Assembly (NCBI GenBank): GCA_027013765.1
Contig: JALWGG010000154.1
Span: forward strand, 1 to 11,094
Origin: Acidilobaceae archaeon
GTDB lineage: Archaea > Thermoproteota > Thermoprotei_A > Sulfolobales > Acidilobaceae
DNA length: 11,094 nucleotides
Direction of reading: 5' to 3'
A model generated the notes under the pieces. The model had not been told where the DNA came from and ran no database searches. It was given only the letters and a program-made list of their open reading frames with translations. A program made the position numbers and the translations under genes. Below, piece after piece: positions 1 through 6,304 of this stretch. Positions within the stretch are counted from its first letter, which is position 1; the number at the start of each line of letters is the position of its first letter.

Positions 1-184
1 GTCTAGATAGACATATTCTGTAGGAATTTATATTAATTTATATTCTAATTCAAGAATATTTATCCTAGAGAGACGCTATTGTTAACTGTTTAAACATTAT
101 ATTTACTTCCACTGCGAGCCACAGTCCACCATAATTAGAACCCAGATATGACATCCATAGGACTTGAGAACCTATGCTGTTGTC

Positions 185-213
185 CCGGGTCCCTAATCCC
201 GGCGGGCCCGCCA
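185..213 (+). other. tRNA 3'-end-like remnant (possible att site)
   Basis: The segment reads as a T-stem CCGGG (185-189), a loop of 8 nt (190-197), the matching CCCGG (198-202), a 7-nt acceptor-like strand CGGGCCC (203-209), a discriminator G and CCA (211-213). This is the layout of an archaeal tRNA 3' end with encoded CCA, but the loop is TCCCTAAT instead of a TTCGAAT-like 7-mer. A hairpin CATAGG/CCTATG with a 9-nt loop (156-176) lies just upstream, where an anticodon arm would be. No complementary 5' acceptor strand (GGGCCCG) or D-arm is visible in 1-155. I infer a decayed or partial tRNA copy, of the kind left where an element integrated into a tRNA gene; chance resemblance is possible. 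Confidence 0.35.
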
Positions 214-286
214 TATAGTATTTTAGATTGGAATTGGAAATACTGATAAGGCCTCTGCCAATACTTTTGTTGATGTGGGATATAAT

Positions 287-502
287 GTGTCTGAGGTAGT
301 TATTAAGGTACCTGAGGGTGTAGATGCTAAAGAGGTTAAGCATAGGATTGAGGCTATTCTCGACCTCGTGGTTAGTGATGAGTTTGACAAGTTCATGAAG
401 CTCTTGGAGGAGTATGCCCTCCTACGCCTTCAGGAGGATAGCCTTCGAGAGTTTCTAGAGGATGAACCAGACGTCTATACCGAAGACGACATTAAAAGGT
501 AA
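287..502 (+). CDS. Small acidic protein, probable antitoxin of PemK pair
   Basis: The product is 71 aa from GTG 287, starting MSEVVIKVPEGVDAKEV. A GTG at 275 would add four residues, but the GTGGGA at 275-280 then serves as a ribosome-binding site 6 nt before GTG 287, so 287 is preferred. The protein is predicted mostly helical, with a strand-like beginning and a very acidic C-terminus (EFLEDEPDVYTEDD). Its 3' end overlaps the toxin-like gene by 41 nt in another frame, the tight coupling expected of a toxin-antitoxin pair. I recognise no named DNA-binding motif, so the antitoxin role is inferred from position, size and acidity. An AT-rich TATA-like stretch (ATATAGTATTTTA) sits about 70 nt upstream. 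Confidence 0.6.
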   Translation: MSEVVIKVPEGVDAKEVKHRIEAILDLVVSDEFDKFMKLLEEYALLRLQEDSLREFLEDEPDVYTEDDIKR

Positions 503-737
503 GATAGTACTCATATACTTCCCCTTCACTGATTTGACGGGACGTAAGCTCCGGCCAGCACTAGTACTCTATGACAGTGGTAGTGATGTCGTGGTTGCAT
601 TTATATCCTCAAAAATAGAGAAATACGATCCTGAGACTGATATCCTAATAACTAAATCACACCCAAAGTTTCACCACACAGGACTTAAAACAGACTCACT
701 ATTGAAACTCTCAAAGATAGCTACCCTACATACCTAG
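462..737 (+). CDS. PemK/MazF-family toxin, C-terminus apparently lost
   Basis: The 91-aa product carries the PemK/MazF fold signature. It has GKIVLIYFPFTDLTGRKLRPALVL (residues about 13-36) with the typical hydrophobic strand, the PF.D loop and RPALVL, then VVAFISSKI, then TGLKTDSLLKLSKIATL near the end. Members of this family are usually RNA-cleaving ribonucleases, neutralised by an antitoxin encoded just upstream. The ATG at 462 lies inside the upstream gene, consistent with translational coupling. Family members normally continue after the KIATL strand with a further 20-30 residues forming a C-terminal helix; here a TAG follows after only HT. The gene may therefore be inactive, or the stop may be a recent mutation. 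The family call is firm; activity is uncertain. Confidence 0.8.
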   Translation: MNQTSIPKTTLKGKIVLIYFPFTDLTGRKLRPALVLYDSGSDVVVAFISSKIEKYDPETDILITKSHPKFHHTGLKTDSLLKLSKIATLHT

Positions 738-899
738 GGTTAGCATACTAGCTCTAACGTCAACGTCTCTGGCTTGCTTAATCAGCCCTGGAAAGGTCTA
801 GATATCAGAAATAGCTGCAGCTAGGATTTTTGGATGGGCATTCCTGGATTCCTGTTTGAGCTTGGCTAGGCCTTGAAATATTTGATTGCTGGGAAAAAG
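726..899 (-). pseudogene. Decayed gene fragment of unknown family
   Basis: Reading the minus strand from 899 to 726 in one frame gives about 57 codons interrupted once, by TAG at 798-800. The part before the stop reads LAKLKQESRNAHPKILAAAI and the part after it reads TFPGLIKQARDVDVRASMLT. Both are balanced, amphipathic, protein-like sequence rather than the low-complexity text of a shadow frame. The frame closes at 726-728, overlapping the end of the toxin gene by 12 nt; no start codon or ribosome-binding site is evident. I do not recognise the family. It could be a broken mobile or defence-related gene left in this AT-rich patch, or a chance open stretch. Confidence 0.3.
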
Positions 900-960
900 T
901 TAGACCCTTATTTATGATGTAATGTCTATATAATGAGGATTGAGGGCGTCTAGCCCCTCA
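894..960 (-). terminator. Possible terminator of the surface protein gene
   Basis: The inverted repeat TGAGGG (941-946) / CCCTCA (955-960) spans the stop codon of the 869-aa gene and could form a short hairpin on the minus-strand transcript. About 45 nt further along the minus strand is a T5 run (CTTTTTCCC, plus positions 891-899). Crenarchaeal termination relies mainly on T-rich tracts, so the T-run is the more meaningful part. Both elements are short. Confidence 0.25.
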
Positions 961-3567
961 TCGTCTGCGGTGTATTATAATTGCTATGGCTATGATTATA
1001 GCTGCTGCGAGTCCAGCTATTGCCATGTTTTTGGTCTCCAGGCCCTCTAGGCTGCTTGGCTGGAGCTCTTTTATGGTTGTGTTGGCTAGTTCTATTTTTG
1101 CATGTATCTCGGAATCCTGACCGTTTATCTTGCCTTTGGCGTTGAATTCTAGCTGTACTAGGACCCCCTTGGTGTACTTGCATGCGTAGCTTCCGTCTAG
1201 GCCTAGATAGTCTATAGTACCCTTATCCTCCTTATCCACTATACCGTCTTGTAGTATTAGTGGGCATCTGACACCCTCATTCCAGGCACTGGAGGGTTTG
1301 TGGGGGTAGAAGGAGTAGTAGAGTGGCGGCATCCCGGCTAGCTGGAAGACGTCTGACACGTCGGCTAGGCTGGTGGCTAGGGCTCTAGCATCATCGGAGA
1401 GCGTGTTCTTTATCGGTTTAATGGCGTCTGCCTCCACGACTTTCAAGGTTAGTATGCCGGTCCAGCTACCTTCTCCCTCTGGCCCTTTGCCTCCTATCGT
1501 GATCTTGTAGGTTATTGTGTCTCCGGCTTGTAGTATGGACCTGTGAGTCTTCTCCCCTCCTGTCTCCGCCCGTGTCTCCTCCATAACTGTTTCAGATGTT
1601 GTGGGTGTCGTCTGTGTAGTGGTTTCTCGTGTCTCTGTTGCCTCCTCCTGGATACTCGTTGTCTCCTCCTGTATGGGTGTTGTCGTCTCTGGCGGCTTGG
1701 TGGTAGTGGTCTCCTCCTCGGCTGGCTGGGTTAGGCTGCTTAGTAGTGTCTGTAGCGCTCTGCTGCTGACTCCGAGGATCCATCTTAGGTGGGTCTCTAT
1801 GTCGGAGAGGTGGGTGTATGCGAATTCCCTATGGTAGTATCCGCCGCTTACTGATACCACCTCGGGCTCCGGGTCTAGAATCTCTACGCCTCCTCTAGGG
1901 GTGGCTAGTGTGGGGGCTGCATGGGTATTGGCCTTTGGGTCTACGTGGTCTGCTGGTATGGGGAATCCCGTGGGCTTGTACGCGTAGATCTGGCCGTCTT
2001 CGATGGTCCAGGCATAGTATATGGCTAGGAACCCGTTGGTCCTGTGGCTTAGCCTTGCCTTGAGGCTTATGCTGAGGCTGGTGTTGACCTCTACACTAAC
2101 GGGTTCGAGCGAGGAGTCTACTAGTGCCAGTATCGCTGCTCCCCGTAGGAGTTTCTGACCCTCTATTGTTACCTGTAGGCTGTCGCCAGCTATGACTGGG
2201 TGCCTCGGGGTGGCTATACCTGCATGGAAGGGGCTTATGGTCTTGTTATAGTAGGCGCTTGAGGAGTCTTGTAGGGCCATGTTTATGGCTTGGCTTGCCT
2301 GATCAGGTGTTAATGGGTGCCACATCGTCCTTAGTATGAAGTCTCCTCCACGCGAGCCTGGCATGTTCCTATAGTATAGTATTGGGACCACGGAGTCCAT
2401 TACGCCCAGCATTCTAGCCTTGCTATCGTGGGCCGGGATCATTATTAGAGGAACACTAGTGTTCGACATATCCACAAGCACATCATACTCATAGTCACCC
2501 TCTTGGGCGAATGCCAGCCATGGAGCCCTATCGGGAATCATAACGGCTGGGACATAGATAATGCCCGCATTCTCGGAGGAGGACTGCCACCAGGAGGTAT
2601 ATGTTATTAGCCCCGTTGTTGTGGAGCGGAATCCCCAGGAGGACCAACCAGCCAGGTTGTAGACTGGTGTAACAGCGATCCCGTCTTTACTGTTGACCGC
2701 GACAATATACGCTATGCCTGGCGAGTCCATATAGTCCCGGTATGAGGCCGGCTTCCTCGTGAGGAGCCAAGTATAGTTACCTGCATCATCCCCAACCGCC
2801 TCGACTAGTATAGTGTAGACTGTTAACCCATCCAGATACTTTGAGACCCTGTCAGTGTGGAGGGGGAGGGCGAAGTCATAGAGGGCATAGGCCTGGTCGA
2901 GGGGTATTATCTCTGTTAGGAACCTCCCCCTACCCTTCCCGCCGTAGAGGGCTGCTGAGACTGGCTTATCAGACTCCACCCACACGGGGCTAGCCCCGGT
3001 AGGGAAGACTAGCACCTGGCCGGGGGTCAGGGTGTAATCATACTTCCCCGTCTCGTTTGTCACAGATACCCTTGCCCCTTCGGGGGTAGCCGGGGTCAAG
3101 TAGAGCTTGCCAGGCAGGCCTGGCACCAGTAGCCTGGTCCCTGGTGGCGGCGCGTGGTATGCGGCCTTGTACCCGCTGCTATCCGCTGCCAGCAAGCCTA
3201 CGGAGACGGGGGTGTCGCTGGGCACGAGGATCCAGAGAGGTGAGGGGCCCCTGGCCATCTTTACTGCAACCTTGTGGATCGATGAGGCTCCTATAGCTGC
3301 GTAGAGGTACTCGCCGGGCCTAGTCTTATTTATGTAGGGCTCTCCAGGATCCACCTTGCCGTTGTAATTAAGGTCGACAGCAAACTCAAGGTGCTCGTAT
3401 CCGTAGACGAATACTGCCTGTGCTGATCCTAGGCTCTCCTGGAGGAAGAATGGCATGGCAATGACTATGTACTTCCTCTCCTGTGCTTGTGGCGTTGTTG
3501 CGGGTAGTATTGATGGTGCTAGGAGGAGTATGGTGAGGGCAAGAGCCCAGAGTATTGTGGCTCTCAC
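958..3567 (-). CDS. Secreted, C-terminally membrane-anchored surface protein with EF-hand-like loop
   Basis: The 869-aa product starts at GTG 3567, preceded by GGGTGAT 5 nt upstream. Residues 1-29 form a signal peptide with a hydrophobic core (LWALALTILLLAPSIL). Residues 65-76, DLNYNGKVDPGE, match the calcium-binding EF-hand loop (acidic/Asn ligands at loop positions 1, 3, 5, 9, Gly 6, hydrophobic 8, Glu 12). Two similar stretches, SDTPVSV (117-123) and SDKPVSA (199-205), suggest repeated beta modules. Residues about 617-675 are a Thr/Glu/Pro-rich stalk; a C-terminal domain (about 676-842) holds the only two cysteines, C768 and C796. A hydrophobic helix followed by HRRR ends the protein, fixing it in the membrane with a positive cytosolic tail. 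Several N-x-S/T sequons are present. I infer an S-layer-associated or surface-display protein; the ligand is unknown. Its upstream neighbour on the same strand is another membrane protein. Confidence 0.85.
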   Translation of the reverse strand: MRATILWALALTILLLAPSILPATTPQAQERKYIVIAMPFFLQESLGSAQAVFVYGYEHLEFAVDLNYNGKVDPGEPYINKTRPGEYLYAAIGASSIHKVAVKMARGPSPLWILVPSDTPVSVGLLAADSSGYKAAYHAPPPGTRLLVPGLPGKLYLTPATPEGARVSVTNETGKYDYTLTPGQVLVFPTGASPVWVESDKPVSAALYGGKGRGRFLTEIIPLDQAYALYDFALPLHTDRVSKYLDGLTVYTILVEAVGDDAGNYTWLLTRKPASYRDYMDSPGIAYIVAVNSKDGIAVTPVYNLAGWSSWGFRSTTTGLITYTSWWQSSSENAGIIYVPAVMIPDRAPWLAFAQEGDYEYDVLVDMSNTSVPLIMIPAHDSKARMLGVMDSVVPILYYRNMPGSRGGDFILRTMWHPLTPDQASQAINMALQDSSSAYYNKTISPFHAGIATPRHPVIAGDSLQVTIEGQKLLRGAAILALVDSSLEPVSVEVNTSLSISLKARLSHRTNGFLAIYYAWTIEDGQIYAYKPTGFPIPADHVDPKANTHAAPTLATPRGGVEILDPEPEVVSVSGGYYHREFAYTHLSDIETHLRWILGVSSRALQTLLSSLTQPAEEETTTTKPPETTTPIQEETTSIQEEATETRETTTQTTPTTSETVMEETRAETGGEKTHRSILQAGDTITYKITIGGKGPEGEGSWTGILTLKVVEADAIKPIKNTLSDDARALATSLADVSDVFQLAGMPPLYYSFYPHKPSSAWNEGVRCPLILQDGIVDKEDKGTIDYLGLDGSYACKYTKGVLVQLEFNAKGKINGQDSEIHAKIELANTTIKELQPSSLEGLETKNMAIAGLAAAIIIAIAIIIHRRR
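1545..1719 (-). repeat. Thr/Glu-rich low-complexity stalk coding region
   Basis: This part of the surface protein gene (residues about 617-675) encodes runs of Thr and Glu with imperfect repeats such as TTTPIQEE followed by TTSIQEE. Such segments in archaeal surface proteins are usually extended, O-glycosylated spacers that carry the folded domain away from the membrane. The nucleotide repeats (CTCCTCCTG/GTTGTCTCC units on the plus strand) are imperfect and could vary in number between strains. Confidence 0.6.
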
Positions 3568-3629
3568 CCTGCATCACCCTATTAATGTTGCCCCTACTAC
3601 TAAATAACATAATGAATATATACCTCTTA

Positions 3630-3637
3630 TTTATAAG
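3630..3637 (-). promoter_or_regulatory. TATA box of the surface protein gene
   Basis: The minus strand reads ATACTTATAAATAA across 3640-3627, with core CTTATAAA. Transcription starting about 26 nt downstream would begin near 3607, giving a leader of about 40 nt that contains the GGGTGAT ribosome-binding site. This suggests that the surface protein gene can be transcribed independently of the 334-aa gene 128 nt upstream. Confidence 0.55.
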
Positions 3638-3695
3638 TATTCTGGGGTGCGGGGTATATACAAATCCGTCCAGCACCCAAGTATAGCCAAAGGGG

Positions 3696-4700
3696 CTAGC
3701 CTCCGAGTGGGCGTAGGGTTACCACCCTCCTCAAATCCCTCGCAAATCTCCTCTCTAGGATCAAGGCTAGCTCCACCCTGCCTTCCCGGAAAATGTTGCC
3801 AGACGCCTCTCCCGCCTCCAGGCCTAGGAGCTTCATGAGCTTTTTGGCTGGGAGCGACTTGTGAATACTCAAGACCGCTAAGCGGGTCTCCCCCGCCATG
3901 CGGGGCCAGCGTATCTCCAGTGAGCCTGGCTGGGTTAGCCGTGCTATCGTGGCATATACCGCGACGTCGCCCTTCTCGATCCTTGCCTCTACCTTTGCCC
4001 CGATCGCCTCCCCGGTGTAGATGAGTGTTCCCCGCACTCCACCCCTGGGGTCTGGGGCCAGGGTTAATACGGCCCTGGCCCCATCGTCTCCCACCTCCAG
4101 CTTGTCCGCTCCGGGCTCTAGTGGGGGTGCCTCTATCCTAGCCACGACTATGAGTGGATAGACGCCTAGCCTGGCTAGGTCTAGTATCTTGAAGGCTGGG
4201 ATCTCTACTGGGAAGGCGTAGCTACCCCCATATGAGTAGTATCCTGGTAAGACGCCGTCAACAGGCGGCGCCGCTCCCGGGTCGAGCTCGGATGCCGTAA
4301 AGGGGCTCCCGGGACCCTTCCTGAACCTTAACACCTCCGTCTTCCTCCTCCTTAGATCGCCTCCTATGGAGTAGAACTTTACAGACCCCATGAGTAGCCT
4401 ACCCGGCTCTAGGCGCACAGGCCGGGCCAGGATTACCCTGTTGCCATCGAAGCGGAGCAGGCCCCGGAGCCTTCTCCCAGTGAGCCAGGCCAGGGTCCCA
4501 GAGACGATATCACGGACTACCAAGTACATGCTGACAATGGCCACCCCAGCCAGGAATACACCATAAAAGACCTCCTCGCCCGTGATAAGGAGAGATTCAA
4601 TAGCCCCCAACAGGGAGAGAAGCCCCACGAAAAGAAGGAAGAGTATGAGAAGAATGGAGGGCCGAGTAGAGTATACGGGAACCCTGCCAGGCTCCAACAT
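3696..4700 (-). CDS. Hypothetical membrane protein, two N-terminal helices
   Basis: The 334-aa product starts at ATG 4700 with a weak GGGGGT ribosome-binding site close by; a TATA-like TGTAAATAC about 40 nt upstream could serve it. Two hydrophobic helices are clear, at about residues 15-39 and 45-66, joined by a short acidic turn (TGEEV). Arg-rich text follows (R63, GRRLRG at 75-80), so by the positive-inside rule both ends should be cytosolic. The remaining 250 residues are soluble, with alternating strand-like segments rich in Gly, Pro and Val (for example GTLIYTGEAIGAKVEARIEK) and a basic C-terminus (ERRFARDLRRVVTLRP). There are no cysteines. I recognise no family. It is codirectional with, and 128 nt upstream of, the surface protein gene, so the two may work together at the envelope. 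Confidence 0.75.
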   Translation of the reverse strand: MLEPGRVPVYSTRPSILLILFLLFVGLLSLLGAIESLLITGEEVFYGVFLAGVAIVSMYLVVRDIVSGTLAWLTGRRLRGLLRFDGNRVILARPVRLEPGRLLMGSVKFYSIGGDLRRRKTEVLRFRKGPGSPFTASELDPGAAPPVDGVLPGYYSYGGSYAFPVEIPAFKILDLARLGVYPLIVVARIEAPPLEPGADKLEVGDDGARAVLTLAPDPRGGVRGTLIYTGEAIGAKVEARIEKGDVAVYATIARLTQPGSLEIRWPRMAGETRLAVLSIHKSLPAKKLMKLLGLEAGEASGNIFREGRVELALILERRFARDLRRVVTLRPLGG

Positions 4701-4816
4701 GACCCCCAGAATACATATTTGTACAAGACTTATGGGTATTTACACTCTATCCCCCGCCGAAGACTCCACAGGCATGCATCAGTCTCCCAAGAGCACCCTA
4801 CCCGAGAATTTCTAGA

Positions 4817-4830
4817 GTATCCTAGGATAC
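4817..4830. repeat. 14-nt perfect palindrome in the 4701-4943 gap
   Basis: GTATCCTAGGATAC is a perfect palindrome lying between the divergently oriented 334-aa gene (117 nt away) and the microprotein frame (114 nt away). It could be an operator for a dimeric regulator, but about one such palindrome is expected by chance in 11 kb. The rest of this gap shows no tRNA, no snoRNA C/D boxes and no clear TATA box on the plus strand. Confidence 0.2.
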
Positions 4831-4943
4831 ACACTATAGCCCTACCATAGAATTAGTGGAAAGAAATCGGTGCCGGGCTATGCCCTAGACCCGTAGCCTA
4901 GCCGTAACAACCCTAATCATAACCCTCCTAGCCTGTGAGATTG

Positions 4944-5033
4944 ATGTTGTATAATCCTTATGCTCAGGCCATGTTTGTGTTGGGGGTTATGATTGTTATC
5001 GCTGTCTATGTGTATGGTAAGTCTAAGTCTTAG
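4944..5033 (+). CDS. Putative single-helix membrane microprotein, 29 aa
   Basis: ATG 4944 opens a 29-codon frame ending at TAG 5031-5033. The product has a short polar start with aromatic residues (MLYNPYAQ), a hydrophobic helix (AMFVLGVMIVIAVYVYG, residues 9-25) and a basic tail KSKS, a textbook tail-in microprotein. Alternative starts are TTG 4941 and GTG 4935; an in-frame TAG at 4929 limits the 5' extent. GTGA at 4935-4938 is a weak ribosome-binding site. The gene converges on HMG-CoA reductase, with 11 nt between stops. I know of no named family with this sequence. The plus strand here is T/G-rich, which by itself favours hydrophobic codons, so chance cannot be excluded. Confidence 0.4.
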   Translation: MLYNPYAQAMFVLGVMIVIAVYVYGKSKS

Positions 5034-5044
5034 GTGTTGATTGG

Positions 5045-6304
5045 CTAGTGTTCCTGTCTGGCTTCTTTTCTTTGTTTGGCTGCTCCTCTTCCGTATTGTA
5101 TGTGGGCTGAGGCTAGGTGGCCTGCTGCTATGGCTGCTGTGAGGTTTAGCTCCCCTGCTAGTACTGTTGCTGCCAGTATTTCGGCGAATTTGAGGGCGTT
5201 TACTCCTGGTGGGTTTCCGCCTCCTGCTACTCCCATTATTGATAGTGCCTCCCGTTGTGTTGGTAGCCTTGTTCCTCCTCCTACTGTGCCTATTTCTAGG
5301 CTTGGGAGGGTTACGCTTATGTATAGGTCTTCTCCCCTGATCTCTGTCCATGTGAATCCCATGCTGCTCTCTACTACCTGTGCCTCGTCTTGGCCTGTTG
5401 CTAGGAATACTGCTGCTATTATGTTTGCTATGTGGGCGTTGTAGCTTGGGCTCCCGGCTGCGGCGCTTCCTAGGAGGTTTTTGGCCCTGTTCACGTAGTC
5501 TATCGCTTCTGGGCTGGCTTTGAGGACCTTCTCCGCCACTCTCCTGGGTATTAGGGCTTCTGCTACCACGTATTTGCCCCTGCCTAGGAGCCTGTTGATT
5601 ATTGCTGGCTTCTTGTCGCTGCACATGTTGCCGCTTAGTGCTACGCAGCTGGCCTCGCCGGGGTAGTTTTCTGTTATGTGCTTGCATATCCTGTCGCTTG
5701 CTATTGTTGCCATGTTCATGCCCATGGCGTCGCCGGTCTTGTAGTATAGCCTGATCCAGACTAGGTTGCCTACTATGAAGGGTTGCGCCTCTACTAGCTT
5801 GCCATGCCTTGTCACCTCCCCTACCCTTGCCTTCAACTCTTCCTGGTGCTCCTTGATCCACTCGACTAGCCTTAGGGCCTCGACTATGCCTGGGGTCCAT
5901 AGTAGGGGGGCTCTGGTCATGTGGTCTTTGACTATCCTTACCGTGGCTCCCCCGGACTCTGTTACCGCTTTAACCCCCCGGTTTACACTGGCTACTAGCG
6001 CGCCCTCCGTGGTGGCTAGGGGCACGTAGAAGTCGCCCTGAGCATATTCCCCGTTGACCCTGAGGGGTCCTACTATGCCTACTGGTATCTGGACTGCCCC
6101 GATCGGGTTCTCAATGTTCCTACCATAAAGCTCGTCGAAGTCTAGTATCGTGCTGGCTATGCTTGAAAGGCTTACCCCTAGGCTCCTCTCAAGATATGCT
6201 CTCCTGGCTAGCGCCGCTAGGTTGGGGGGTAGCTCCTTTTCAAGCCTTGATATGCTCAGCTCCCCGCTCTCTATCCTCTTGAGGACCTCCTCAATCCCCT
6301 CCAC
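5045..6304 (-). CDS. hmgA: Hydroxymethylglutaryl-CoA reductase (class I, NADPH type)
   Basis: This enzyme reduces HMG-CoA to mevalonate with two NAD(P)H, the committed step to archaeal isoprenoid lipids. From GTG 6304 it is 419 aa. The class I landmarks are present: ENPIGAVQIPVGIVGPL (from residue 65), catalytic Glu100 in ATTEGALVAS, the cofactor loop DAMGMNM (192-198), catalytic Lys231 in SDKKPA, Asp306 in GQDEAQVVESS, and His396 in AAGHLASAH. There is no N-terminal membrane domain, as usual in archaea. Three in-frame GTG codons (6316, 6310, 6304) lie in a GTGGAAGTGGAAGTGGAG repeat; GGGTGG at 6318-6313 is best spaced (8 nt) for the last. The start overlaps the DUF35 gene, implying coupled translation. 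The 3' half uses more A- and C-ending codons than the 5' half. It is the last gene of the mevalonate operon. Confidence 0.95.
   Translation of the reverse strand: MEGIEEVLKRIESGELSISRLEKELPPNLAALARRAYLERSLGVSLSSIASTILDFDELYGRNIENPIGAVQIPVGIVGPLRVNGEYAQGDFYVPLATTEGALVASVNRGVKAVTESGGATVRIVKDHMTRAPLLWTPGIVEALRLVEWIKEHQEELKARVGEVTRHGKLVEAQPFIVGNLVWIRLYYKTGDAMGMNMATIASDRICKHITENYPGEASCVALSGNMCSDKKPAIINRLLGRGKYVVAEALIPRRVAEKVLKASPEAIDYVNRAKNLLGSAAAGSPSYNAHIANIIAAVFLATGQDEAQVVESSMGFTWTEIRGEDLYISVTLPSLEIGTVGGGTRLPTQREALSIMGVAGGGNPPGVNALKFAEILAATVLAGELNLTAAIAAGHLASAHIQYGRGAAKQRKEARQEH

Noticed and set aside
65..343. Minus-strand 92-codon frame over the tRNA-like sequence
   Set aside because: It overlaps the start of the antitoxin-like gene, has no ribosome-binding site, and its Gly/Pro part is just the translated tRNA-like stems.
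4817..4830. 14-nt palindrome as a definite operator
   Set aside because: About one perfect 14-mer palindrome is expected by chance in this length, and it lies over 100 nt from either neighbouring start.
4917..5900. Long minus-strand open frame of 327 codons overlapping the HMG-CoA reductase gene
   Set aside because: Its product is a low-complexity Arg/Ser/His/Gln/Asn-rich text with no hydrophobic core, in a shifted frame of a clearly real enzyme; it is a by-product of the A/C-rich coding strand.
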